Shown: positions 1-5,443 of the stretch, in pieces
How the letters are laid out: the number at the start of each line of letters is the position of its first letter
Numbering within the stretch: the stretch's first letter is position 1
Assembly: GCA_002317435.1 (NCBI GenBank)
Contig: DCIQ01000175.1
Coordinates: 1-5,443 of the forward strand
Source of the DNA: Bacteroidales bacterium UBA1722
GTDB lineage: Bacteria; Bacteroidota; Bacteroidia; Bacteroidales; UBA932
Direction: 5' to 3'
Length of the DNA stretch: 5,443 nt
Notes under the pieces: model-generated
The model's input: the letters and a program-made list of their open reading frames with translations, nothing else
Databases searched by the model: none
What the model was told of the DNA's origin: nothing
Position numbers and translations under genes: made by a program

Positions 1-1063
1 TGACTTCGAGGGTGAGTCTGTCACCAAAAGCTTTCTGCTGTCCGGTAAGTCTTGCGTTATAGTTCTTGAAATCAGTACCGCGGACTACGCCCTTGTTATC
101 CCTGATACCGATGGAGGCACGCATATTCGACTTGCTGTTACCCTGGGTGAAAGAGAGGTTATGGTTATTCTGGAGAACCACCTTGTTCTGAATCCATTCG
201 ATCCAGTTGGTGTTGTCACCCATGTCGGTACCTACACCGCCGAACATGCCGGTATTGGTCGCACGCCATTCATCCGCAGAGAGAACGTTAAGGTTCTTGT
301 AAGCGGTGGATACACCTATCTGTCCCTGATATTTCACTTCCGCGTGACCTTCACGGCCCTTATATGTAGTGACCACGATGACACCGGCAGCACCGCGGGA
401 ACCGTACTGGGCGGTCTCGGATGCATCCTTGAGGACAGTGATGTCCTGAATCTCTTCGGGAGAGATGGATTCGAGCATACTCATGTCACCGAAGGTACCG
501 TCGATGATGACCAGAGGATCATTACCTCCGGAGAGGGATGACGTACCACGGATACGGATGGTAGGACTGTCGGTAACGTTACCTCCGTTCTGTGACACTA
601 CGAGACCGGCCACCTTACCGCGGATAGCGTCGATGGCGCTGGAGACATAACCCTTGTTCATGTTCTCGGCGGACACTTTCTCGACGGCACCCGTCACGGT
701 ACGCTTATTGCCGACGGCATAACCCACTACCACGGTCTCCTCGAGCTGGCTCACGTCTTCGGTGAGGACCACGTCAACCACTTTCTGGTTTCCGACCGCT
801 ATTTCCTGAGTGGTATATCCGATGAATGAGAATGTAAGCACCGGATTCGCCTGTTTGTAACTGATGGCATATTTACCATCGATATCTGTCACAGCACCCT
901 CAGAGGTGCCCTTGATCATGACGGCAACACCGGGGATGGCGGCACCGTCTTCTCCCGTGACTGTTCCGCTGACTTTACCTGACTGAGCCAGTGCTGACAA
1001 TGATATCATCATCGCCACAGCAGTCAGAAGAACCTTCACTGAAAAGTATTTTACACGATTCAT
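1..1063 (-). CDS. SusC/RagA-family TonB-linked outer membrane transporter, N-terminal 354 residues (partial)
   Basis: SusC-like proteins are outer membrane beta-barrels that, with a SusD-like lipoprotein lid, import glycans or peptides using TonB energy. My translation of the minus strand from the ATG at 1063 stays open to the window edge. It shows a signal peptide (about residues 1-27, ending SLSALAQ), a carboxypeptidase-regulatory-like domain (about 30-105, with GTVTGEDGAAIPGVAV and a SFIGY motif at 79-83), a TonB box-like stretch (EETVVVGYA, 108-116) and a plug domain (about 120-235). The plug carries IRIRGTSSL (169-177) and the SusC signature region, with LKDAS at 211-215 and YGSRGA at 220-225. 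There is no STN domain before the regulatory domain, so it does not look like a transducer that signals to a FecR-type anti-sigma factor. Family members usually exceed 950 residues, so about two thirds lies outside the window. The substrate cannot be read from this part. Confidence 0.96.
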   Translation of the reverse strand, partial: MNRVKYFSVKVLLTAVAMMISLSALAQSGKVSGTVTGEDGAAIPGVAVMIKGTSEGAVTDIDGKYAISYKQANPVLTFSFIGYTTQEIAVGNQKVVDVVLTEDVSQLEETVVVGYAVGNKRTVTGAVEKVSAENMNKGYVSSAIDAIRGKVAGLVVSQNGGNVTDSPTIRIRGTSSLSGGNDPLVIIDGTFGDMSMLESISPEEIQDITVLKDASETAQYGSRGAAGVIVVTTYKGREGHAEVKYQGQIGVSTAYKNLNVLSADEWRATNTGMFGGVGTDMGDNTNWIEWIQNKVVLQNNHNLSFTQGNSKSNMRASIGIRDNKGVVRGTDFKNYNARLTGQQKAFGDRLTLEV

Positions 1064-1102
1064 GCTGTTAAATTTTTGGTTAATGGTTGATTAAATAATT
1101 CG

Positions 1103-1131
1103 TAAAGTTAAGCAAATATTTAAAAAATCAA
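1103..1131 (-). promoter_or_regulatory. Candidate Bacteroidetes-type promoter of the susC-like gene
   Basis: Read on the minus strand, TTG (1131-1129) is followed after 18 bases by TAACTTTA (1110-1103). This fits the Bacteroidetes primary sigma consensus of TTG or TTTG near -33 and TAnnTTTG near -7, with one mismatch in the last base. Transcription would begin near 1095-1098, giving a leader of roughly 35 bases before the ATG at 1063. The leader is AT-rich and has no Shine-Dalgarno sequence (it reads AAAAATTTAACAGC just before the ATG), as is usual in this phylum. The site is inferred from the consensus only. Confidence 0.5.
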
Positions 1132-1184
1132 TCATTTTGTTACACAAATCATCGGATGGAGCTCACTAAAAGGCCATTTTTCAG

Positions 1185-1228
1185 AAGATTCACCCCGCCC
1201 ACAATGAATTGTGAACGGGGTGAATCTT
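1185..1228 (-). terminator. Nested stem-loop, probable terminator between the sigma operon and the susC-like gene
   Basis: AAGATTCACCCCG (1185-1197) and CGGGGTGAATCTT (1216-1228) form a perfect 13-pair stem. Its loop contains a second perfect stem, CACAAT (1200-1205) with ATTGTG (1208-1213). It lies 56 bases past the stop of the upstream minus-strand operon and before the promoter of the susC-like gene, where a terminator is expected. The best T-rich tail (TTATTTT, 1227-1233) is on the plus-strand side. On the minus strand a looser outer pairing, GGCCA with TGGCC (1248-1244 and 1176-1172), is followed by TTTT. The structure is certain; its direction of action is not. The rest of the 1064-1283 spacer holds no gene I can support. 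Confidence 0.6.
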
Positions 1229-1272
1229 ATTTTCAGAGACTTTTGGCCAGCCCCCCGACGACGCTCAAATCA

Positions 1273-1287
1273 CTGATGCTCCATCAG
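1273..1287 (-). repeat. Short perfect inverted repeat over the stop codon of the last sigma-operon gene
   Basis: CTGATG (1273-1278) and CATCAG (1282-1287) are perfect inverted repeats around a 3-base loop, and the TGA stop of the small membrane protein gene (1286-1284) lies in one arm. No T tract follows on the minus strand, so it is not a classical terminator. It could protect the 3' end of the transcript or be chance. Confidence 0.4.
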
Positions 1288-1643
1288 GAAAAAGAAACGA
1301 GTTTTCTGGCAGGGAGCAGTCCAAGCACCAGTGCCACGACTGACACGACAGCACAAACCACTGACTTCGATTCATCCGTGAACGATGTAAAGAGCGTCAG
1401 CTCACGTCCGAAGATTGACGGAAATACAGGAAGAAGAAACATAATTACCGCCGCTCCTGCCAGACTGCCGATGACCAAGGTCCGGAGCATAACCCTGCGG
1501 TATCTGCGCGAGGCATCTTCACGGAGACTTCTGATACGGTCGGCAGTCTCCATTCTGGAGGAGAGCTCCTCCATAAAAGCGTTCCCGTCAGTTATCTGCG
1601 GTTCCGACGAGCGGAAAAAATCCTTTATATCCTGATCATTCAT
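1284..1643 (-). CDS. Small two-helix membrane protein, possible anti-sigma factor
   Basis: This 119-residue protein matches no named family that I recognise. It has a charged N-terminal part (about 1-50, helical in character, rich in Arg, Glu and Asp), a first hydrophobic segment (about 53-74, LVIGSLAGAAVIMFLLPVF), a short polar loop (75-93) and a second hydrophobic segment (about 94-111). With many positive charges just before the first helix, the N-terminal part should be cytoplasmic. Its ATG (1643-1641) overlaps the TGA of the sigma factor gene by 4 bases (ATGA), so the two are probably translationally coupled. Position after an ECF sigma gene, a cytoplasmic N-terminal part and membrane anchoring are typical of anti-sigma factors. 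However, I see no zinc-binding HxxxCxxC motif and no FecR domain, so the role is an inference from context. The gene is certain; the function is tentative. Confidence 0.85.
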   Translation of the reverse strand: MNDQDIKDFFRSSEPQITDGNAFMEELSSRMETADRIRSLREDASRRYRRVMLRTLVIGSLAGAAVIMFLLPVFPSIFGRELTLFTSFTDESKSVVCAVVSVVALVLGLLPARKLVSFS

Positions 1644-2122
1644 TCCTTACCCAATTTCATTTTCAGTTTCACACGTCCCCTGTAAAGCAGGGACTTCACC
1701 GTACCCTCCGGAATATCCATAATGGCCGATATCTCTTTTATGCTCCTGTCCTCCATATAAAAAAGAAGTACGGATGCCCTTTCGTTGGGAGAAAGGTCCC
1801 CGATGGCCCGATACAGTTCCTGATGCCTGAACTTGTCATCGGCCGAAGCGGAATCAGGCACGGATGCCGCTTCTGAATTTTCTGTGGAGAACTCCGCACC
1901 GGAGTACTTTCTGTCGCACCAGCAGCGGTACGCGATCCGGAACAGCCACGTGGAGAGTGAGGATTCTCCTCTGAACCGGTCGATGGATATCCACGCCTTC
2001 AGACAAGCGTCCTGGGCGATATCATCGGCTGTGAACCTGTCTCCGTGACACAGCACGAGCAGAAACCTCCTGAGAGATTCCTGCAGATGACTTATCTCAC
2101 CGATAAACAGATTCCTGTCCAC
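1640..2122 (-). CDS. RNA polymerase ECF-type sigma-70 factor
   Basis: This 160-residue protein directs RNA polymerase to a specific promoter set. It has the two-domain ECF layout. Region 2 (about 14-73) includes DDIAQDACLKAW (33-44) and the region 2.3/2.4 segment FRGESSLSTWLFRIAYR (50-66). An acidic, serine- and alanine-rich linker follows (about 74-98). Region 4 (about 99-156) includes LSPNERASVLLFYMED (110-125) and the helix-turn-helix around IKEISAIMDIPEGTVKSLLY (128-147). The start codon is GTG (2122-2120): an in-frame TGA lies 18 bases upstream and no other start fits between. An AGGCGG sequence 5 bases before the GTG is a passable ribosome binding site. The gene starts 8 bases after the stop of the upstream membrane protein gene and overlaps the downstream one by 4 bases, so the three are one operon. 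Its targets are unknown. Confidence 0.96.
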   Translation of the reverse strand: MDRNLFIGEISHLQESLRRFLLVLCHGDRFTADDIAQDACLKAWISIDRFRGESSLSTWLFRIAYRCWCDRKYSGAEFSTENSEAASVPDSASADDKFRHQELYRAIGDLSPNERASVLLFYMEDRSIKEISAIMDIPEGTVKSLLYRGRVKLKMKLGKE

Positions 2123-2130
2123 CGTACCGC

Positions 2131-2535
2131 CTATTTTTCAGTGATATGCTCTTCTTCCGCCTTGATCTCCAGAGCGAAATGTCTGCGCCCTATGAAATAG
2201 ATTACGACGAAGGCGGCACCCAGAAACGCCAGGATCCCCGCGGGGATGAACATGGTGTCATCTTCAAGCACAAAGCGCATTAAACAGAATCCGGCTCCGA
2301 GACCCAGAAGAATGATCCCCACGATAAGGTTGGAGAAAATCTTTTTCTTCACGGACGTATTCTTCTCCCCTTTCGACAGAAAACCCGGATCGATGGGAAG
2401 ACCTTTCTCGATGGCCTTCAGAGCCACTTCAGACCTGCGGTCAATATCGTGTTTGGCAGCCTGCATCACGAGAAAAACGATAACGCAGGGGAGTATCACA
2501 CAGATACAGATTGGAACTATTATTTCAGATAACAT
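2131..2535 (-). CDS. DUF6249-like small membrane protein, first gene of the sigma-factor operon
   Basis: This 134-residue protein has three hydrophobic segments (about 5-25, 69-89 and 95-115). Between the first two lies a charged stretch reading RRSEVALKAIEKGLPIDP (33-50). The pattern of one N-terminal helix, a '(M/L)xAIEKGxxxDP' motif and a two-helix hairpin at the C-terminus resembles the DUF6249 proteins common in Bacteroidetes, which are often found beside ECF sigma genes. The family assignment is from memory of that pattern, not from a search. The C-terminal tail is charged (EIKAEEEHITEK) and probably cytoplasmic. It is the first gene of the minus-strand operon, with the sigma gene 8 bases downstream. 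The molecular function is unknown; a link to membrane or envelope sensing upstream of the sigma factor is an inference from gene order. The ATG at 2535 is preceded by AT-rich sequence without a clear ribosome binding site. Confidence 0.88.
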   Translation of the reverse strand: MLSEIIVPICICVILPCVIVFLVMQAAKHDIDRRSEVALKAIEKGLPIDPGFLSKGEKNTSVKKKIFSNLIVGIILLGLGAGFCLMRFVLEDDTMFIPAGILAFLGAAFVVIYFIGRRHFALEIKAEEEHITEK

Positions 2536-2703
2536 AATGAGTTTAAATATTGGTTTTGCAGGTTAGACCGGCACTATAGTCAAAAGGTTGCAGAAGAACA
2601 GATAAAAATAGAAATTTCCCGCCAAACGACCACCGAAGATGAACTGTCCGGTGAATTATTTCAAAACAGCTCATGAAATGAAATTTCTTCGTATCTTGGC
2701 ATA

Positions 2704-2731
2704 TTGAATCAACTGATAATTTATATTTTTA
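2704..2731 (+). promoter_or_regulatory. Candidate promoter of the glycan operon
   Basis: TTG (2704-2706), a 17-base spacer and TATTTTTA (2724-2731) match the Bacteroidetes promoter consensus (TTG and TAnnTTTG) with one mismatch. Transcription would begin near 2738, about 24 bases before the ATG at 2762. The region is very AT-rich, so chance matches are likely; an overlapping alternative -7 box is TATATTTT (2722-2729 region). No ribosome binding site precedes the ATG. I could not pick a convincing opposite-strand promoter for the sigma operon in the shared spacer (2536-2761). Confidence 0.35.
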
Positions 2732-2761
2732 TCTCTTACTTATCCCTATAACCTCTATCGT

Positions 2762-3943
2762 ATGAAAAAACTAACCGTCATCGCGATTCTCATCATCGCA
2801 CTTTTCTCCTGCCGCGGACAGAAAGCCGGCGAAGCAGGAAACAATTTCGATTATCACGTATGCGCCTTCATCTGGCCCTCGTGCCACGATGACTCCCTGG
2901 CTCATGAATGGCTCTGGGAAGAGGGTATCGGAGAATGGGAGGTGATAAAAAAAGGCAATCCCCGCTTCGAAGGCCACTATCAGCCGAAGGAGCCCCTCTG
3001 GGGCTATGAGATGGATGACGACCCGGCAGTAGTGGAAAAATGGATTCAGACAGCCCTGAAATACGGTGTGAATACCTTCATCTATGACTGGTACTGGTTC
3101 GACCGCGGCCCATATCTGGAGAGCGCCCTCGATGACGGTTTCCTGAAGGCACCCTCGCACGGCAAGATGGATTTCTACATCATGTGGGCGAACCACGACG
3201 TAAAGTACAACTATTGGAACTGTCACAAATGGGGCGACAGGGAGGATCTCCTGTGGACCGGCACGATAGTCCCCGAGGACTGGCCGAAGATAGTGGAGCG
3301 GGTCATCAGACTCTATTTCCATGAGCCCAACTATGTGAAAATCGACGGATGTCCGGTATTCTCGATGTTCAGCATCGACAATTTCGCAGCCAGTTTCTCT
3401 TCTATGGAGGAAGCCCGCGCCGCGATGGACTATTTCCGTGCAGAGGTGAAGAAGGCAGGGTTCCCGGACCTCCACGTCCAGATGATAGATGCCGGCGGTT
3501 TCATGTATTCTGAGGAGCATCTGGCCGTCCGCCGGTCCCAGGTCGATGCCATAGGCATAGACAGCTGGGCATTCTATAATATGGCCGGTTTCGACACCGA
3601 TTATCTGAAGCATGGAGAGAATGCAGCTTCAGAGCGGAATATCTGGTCAGCGAAGATGTCCATCCCTGTCTATCCCTGTGTATCGGTCGGCTGGGATGAC
3701 ACTCCACGTTTCCCCGCCAAAGGAGCGGAAGAAGTGACGCTGTATAACCAGACTCCCGAAAACTTCGGTTCCTTCCTGCAGACGGCGAAGGACTACGCCG
3801 ACGAACACGCCTCCACCCAGCCCAAGTTCGTGATGATAAACGCCTGGAATGAATGGGTGGAAGGAAGTTATCTGCTTCCTGACCTGAGAAACGGATTCGG
3901 ATACCTCGAAGCCGTAGGAAAAGTGTTCCCGAATGAAGAATAA
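2762..3943 (+). CDS. Lipoprotein of the GH99-like/WbsX family, putative envelope glycoside hydrolase
   Basis: This 393-residue protein begins with a lipoprotein signal (MKK, a hydrophobic stretch, then lipobox LFSC with the acylated Cys at 17), so it acts in the envelope. The residues after Cys17 (RGQKAGE) lack the acidic cluster typical of Bacteroidetes surface export, so a periplasmic location is possible. The rest is one catalytic-type domain with features of the GH99-like/WbsX group: FIYDWYWF (106-113), MWANHD (141-146), GCPVFSMF (196-203), YPCVSVGWDDTPR (304-316) and INAWNEWVEGSYLLPD (359-374), followed by GFGYLEAV. E364 and E367 in EWVE have the same E-W-x-E spacing as the catalytic pair I recall in GH99 endo-alpha-mannosidases. 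Some relatives are labelled glycosyltransferases because they occur in O-antigen clusters, but an exported lipoprotein argues for a hydrolase. It heads an operon with a sugar transporter, whose likely start lies 19 bases downstream. The substrate is unproven. Confidence 0.9.
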   Translation: MKKLTVIAILIIALFSCRGQKAGEAGNNFDYHVCAFIWPSCHDDSLAHEWLWEEGIGEWEVIKKGNPRFEGHYQPKEPLWGYEMDDDPAVVEKWIQTALKYGVNTFIYDWYWFDRGPYLESALDDGFLKAPSHGKMDFYIMWANHDVKYNYWNCHKWGDREDLLWTGTIVPEDWPKIVERVIRLYFHEPNYVKIDGCPVFSMFSIDNFAASFSSMEEARAAMDYFRAEVKKAGFPDLHVQMIDAGGFMYSEEHLAVRRSQVDAIGIDSWAFYNMAGFDTDYLKHGENAASERNIWSAKMSIPVYPCVSVGWDDTPRFPAKGAEEVTLYNQTPENFGSFLQTAKDYADEHASTQPKFVMINAWNEWVEGSYLLPDLRNGFGYLEAVGKVFPNEE

Positions 3944-3962
3944 CAGACAAATGATACGAGAC

Positions 3963-5297
3963 ATGACAGACAAACCCAAATTGTCATTCGCGCAGATGTG
4001 GAATCTGAGTTTCGGTTTCTTCGGAGTTCAGATAGCGTACGCACTTCAGAATGCGAATATCAGCCGCATTTTCGCGACCCTGGGGGCAGACCCCCATCAA
4101 CTGAGTTTCTTCTGGATACTTCCCCCTCTCATGGGAATGCTCGTCCAGCCCCTCATCGGCAAATGGTCGGACAGGACATGGTGCCGTCTGGGCCGCCGGA
4201 AGCCATACCTTCTGGCCGGTGCCATCGTCGCCGTCCTGGTAATGGTTATGCTGCCCAATTCCGGAAGCCTGGACTTTTCCTCCCGGCTTCTCCTCGGACT
4301 CAACGGCGCGATGTGGTTCGGCCTTTTCTCTCTCATATTCCTGGACACATCCATAAACGTAGCCATGCAGCCGTTCAAGATGATGGTAGGTGACATCGTC
4401 AATGAAGAGCAGAAGGCCCGTGCATATTCGATTCAGAGCCTCCTCTGCAATGCGGGCTCGCTCGCCGGATATCTTTTCCCCATTTTCTTCACTTGGATCG
4501 GCATAGCCAACATCGCTCCCGAAGGCGAAATCCCCGATTCGGTAATCTGGAGCTTCTACGTAGGTGCAGCCCTGCTCATAATCTGCGTCCTGTACACCTT
4601 CGTGAAAGTGCGGGAATTCACCCCCGAAGAATACGCCGGATACAACGGCATCACAGCATCCGAAAGCGGGGAGACTGACAGACAAGGATTCATCACCCTC
4701 CTGAAACACGCCCCGAAGACTTTCTGGACCACAGGTCTCGTCCAGTTCTTCTGCTGGTCGGCATTCCTGTTCATGTGGACCTACTCGACGGGGGCCATCG
4801 CCGGGAACTGCTGGGGAGAGACGAACCCGGCCACCGCAGGATACCAGGAAGCCGGAAACTGGTGCGGAGTGGTATTTGCCGTCCAGGCCATAGGCTCCAT
4901 CCTCTGGGCACTCGTGATACCGAAGTTCCGGAATCTCCGCACCTGCTATGCCGTCAGCCTCCTGACAGGGGCTGCAGGGTTCATATCCGCCGGATTTGCC
5001 CACGGGCAATACATTATCTGCATCAGTTATTTTCTGACAGGTGCGGCCTGGGCCGCAATGCTGGCGCTCCCTTTCACCCTGCTGACCAATTCGCTGAAGG
5101 GCACCTCGCATATGGGTGAATACCTCGGACTCTTCAACTGCACCATCTGCCTCCCCCAGATAGTGGCGGCGCTCTGCGGAGGGACGATACTGCACCTGAC
5201 GGGCGATATCCAGGCACACATGCTGATTGCCGCAGGCATACTCCTCATCCTGGGAGCCATCTCCGTAAAAGCAGTCAGAACGGCAACTGTAAAATGA
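3963..5297 (+). CDS. SLC45/GPH-type sugar transporter of the major facilitator superfamily
   Basis: This inner membrane protein probably imports a small sugar with a cation. It has about twelve hydrophobic segments across 444 residues. Key signs are WNLSFGFFGVQIAYALQNAN (13-32), typical of the first helix in this family, the loop motif GKWSDRTWCRLGRRKPYL (66-83) with the RxGRRxP signature of SLC45/sucrose-type carriers, a central cytoplasmic loop (about 216-250, rich in Glu and Gly), and GNCWGETNPATAGYQEAGNW (281-300), a loop seen in Bacteroidetes members. Three in-frame ATGs compete: 3933 (overlapping the lipoprotein gene by 11 bases), 3951 and 3963. I chose 3963 because family members start a few residues before PKLSF; no ribosome binding site decides it. 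The neighbours suggest the substrate is a product of the upstream lipoprotein or a malto-oligosaccharide. The family is well supported; the sugar is not. Confidence 0.92.
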   Translation: MTDKPKLSFAQMWNLSFGFFGVQIAYALQNANISRIFATLGADPHQLSFFWILPPLMGMLVQPLIGKWSDRTWCRLGRRKPYLLAGAIVAVLVMVMLPNSGSLDFSSRLLLGLNGAMWFGLFSLIFLDTSINVAMQPFKMMVGDIVNEEQKARAYSIQSLLCNAGSLAGYLFPIFFTWIGIANIAPEGEIPDSVIWSFYVGAALLIICVLYTFVKVREFTPEEYAGYNGITASESGETDRQGFITLLKHAPKTFWTTGLVQFFCWSAFLFMWTYSTGAIAGNCWGETNPATAGYQEAGNWCGVVFAVQAIGSILWALVIPKFRNLRTCYAVSLLTGAAGFISAGFAHGQYIICISYFLTGAAWAAMLALPFTLLTNSLKGTSHMGEYLGLFNCTICLPQIVAALCGGTILHLTGDIQAHMLIAAGILLILGAISVKAVRTATVK

Positions 5298-5317
5298 CCG
5301 GCCGGATCTCCCGCCGG
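5298..5317 (+). repeat. Small GC-rich inverted repeat between transporter and next gene
   Basis: Directly after the transporter stop, CCGGC (5298-5302) can pair with GCCGG (5313-5317) around a 10-base loop. No T tract follows, so it should not stop transcription, and the next ATG is only 25 bases further on. It may be a weak intercistronic processing or stability hairpin, or simply chance in GC-rich DNA. Confidence 0.3.
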
Positions 5318-5342
5318 AACCGACTTCAAATGACAATAAGAC

Positions 5343-5443
5343 ATGAAAACCAAACTCAGCATCGAATATCACACCCGATGGGGTGAATCCATCACACTTG
5401 TCGCCGGAGACCGCAAATTCCCCATGAACTGGGAAGGAAACGG
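5343..5443 (+). CDS. 5' end of a CBM20-like protein, possibly 4-alpha-glucanotransferase (partial)
   Basis: The ATG at 5343 opens a frame that runs off the window after 33 codons plus two bases, 45 bases after the transporter stop, so it is probably co-transcribed. The visible residues (IEYHTRWGESITLVAG at 7-22, then KFPMNW) resemble the first strands of a CBM20 starch-binding module, whose hallmark is a T-x-W-G-E core. In Bacteroidales, 4-alpha-glucanotransferases (MalQ type) begin this way without a signal peptide, and none is seen here, which suggests a cytoplasmic enzyme acting on malto-oligosaccharides. With so few residues, another CBM20-bearing protein is possible. The competing ATG at 5330 lies in another frame and gives an unconvincing peptide. 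Confidence 0.6.
   Translation, partial: MKTKLSIEYHTRWGESITLVAGDRKFPMNWEGN

Noticed and set aside
161..650. Plus-strand open frames of 126 and 61 codons
   Set aside because: They are antisense to the susC-like plug domain, whose motifs are unambiguous on the minus strand.
1156..1635. Plus-strand open frame of 159 codons
   Set aside because: It runs through the stem-loop and antisense to the small membrane protein, and its translation is Ser/Thr/Arg-rich without any domain.
2771..3613. A 280-codon open frame on the minus strand opposite the lipoprotein gene
   Set aside because: There are no recognisable domains and it lies wholly inside a clear coding gene with a lipobox and family motifs.
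3984..5372. A 462-codon open frame on the minus strand opposite the transporter gene
   Set aside because: Its translation is rich in Gly, Glu, His and Cys with no membrane segments or known motifs, and it mirrors a well-supported transporter. It is a by-product of codon bias on the coding strand.
5380..5389. GGGGTGAATC, the same ten bases as in the arm of the 1185-1228 stem-loop
   Set aside because: This copy sits in coding sequence for the T-R-W-G-E motif of the CBM20-like protein and has no partner arm nearby, so the match is probably chance.

Overview
The window looks like chromosomal DNA of a member of the Bacteroidales. The evidence is a SusC/RagA-type TonB-linked outer membrane protein, a Bacteroidetes-style promoter (TTG, 18 bases, TAnnTTTR), near absence of purine-rich Shine-Dalgarno sites, and a DUF6249-like membrane protein next to an ECF sigma factor. 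Base composition is moderate in the genes and clearly AT-rich between them. The genus cannot be fixed from this sequence alone.

Left part (1-1063, minus strand): the first 354 codons of a SusC-like transporter, cut by the window edge. A SusD-like partner would be expected beyond the left edge. An AT-rich leader with a good promoter candidate lies at about 1064-1131, followed by a nested, very stable stem-loop at 1185-1228 that separates it from the next operon.

Middle part (1284-2535, minus strand): a tight three-gene operon. In transcription order it holds a three-helix DUF6249-like membrane protein, an ECF sigma factor with a GTG start, and a small two-helix membrane protein whose start overlaps the sigma stop by 4 bases. 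The last gene sits where an anti-sigma factor usually sits, but it matches no anti-sigma family I recognise.

Right part (2762-5443, plus strand): an operon facing the other way across a 226-base AT-rich divergent spacer. It encodes a lipoprotein of the GH99-like/WbsX family that keeps an E-W-x-E motif like the GH99 active site, then an SLC45/GPH-type sugar transporter of the major facilitator superfamily, then the first 33 codons of a protein that starts like a CBM20 starch-binding module, possibly a 4-alpha-glucanotransferase. Together these suggest glycan breakdown at the envelope, uptake of a small sugar across the inner membrane and cytoplasmic processing. The substrate (mannoside or alpha-glucan) is not settled. 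No RNA genes, insertion sequences, CRISPR arrays or phage genes were seen.
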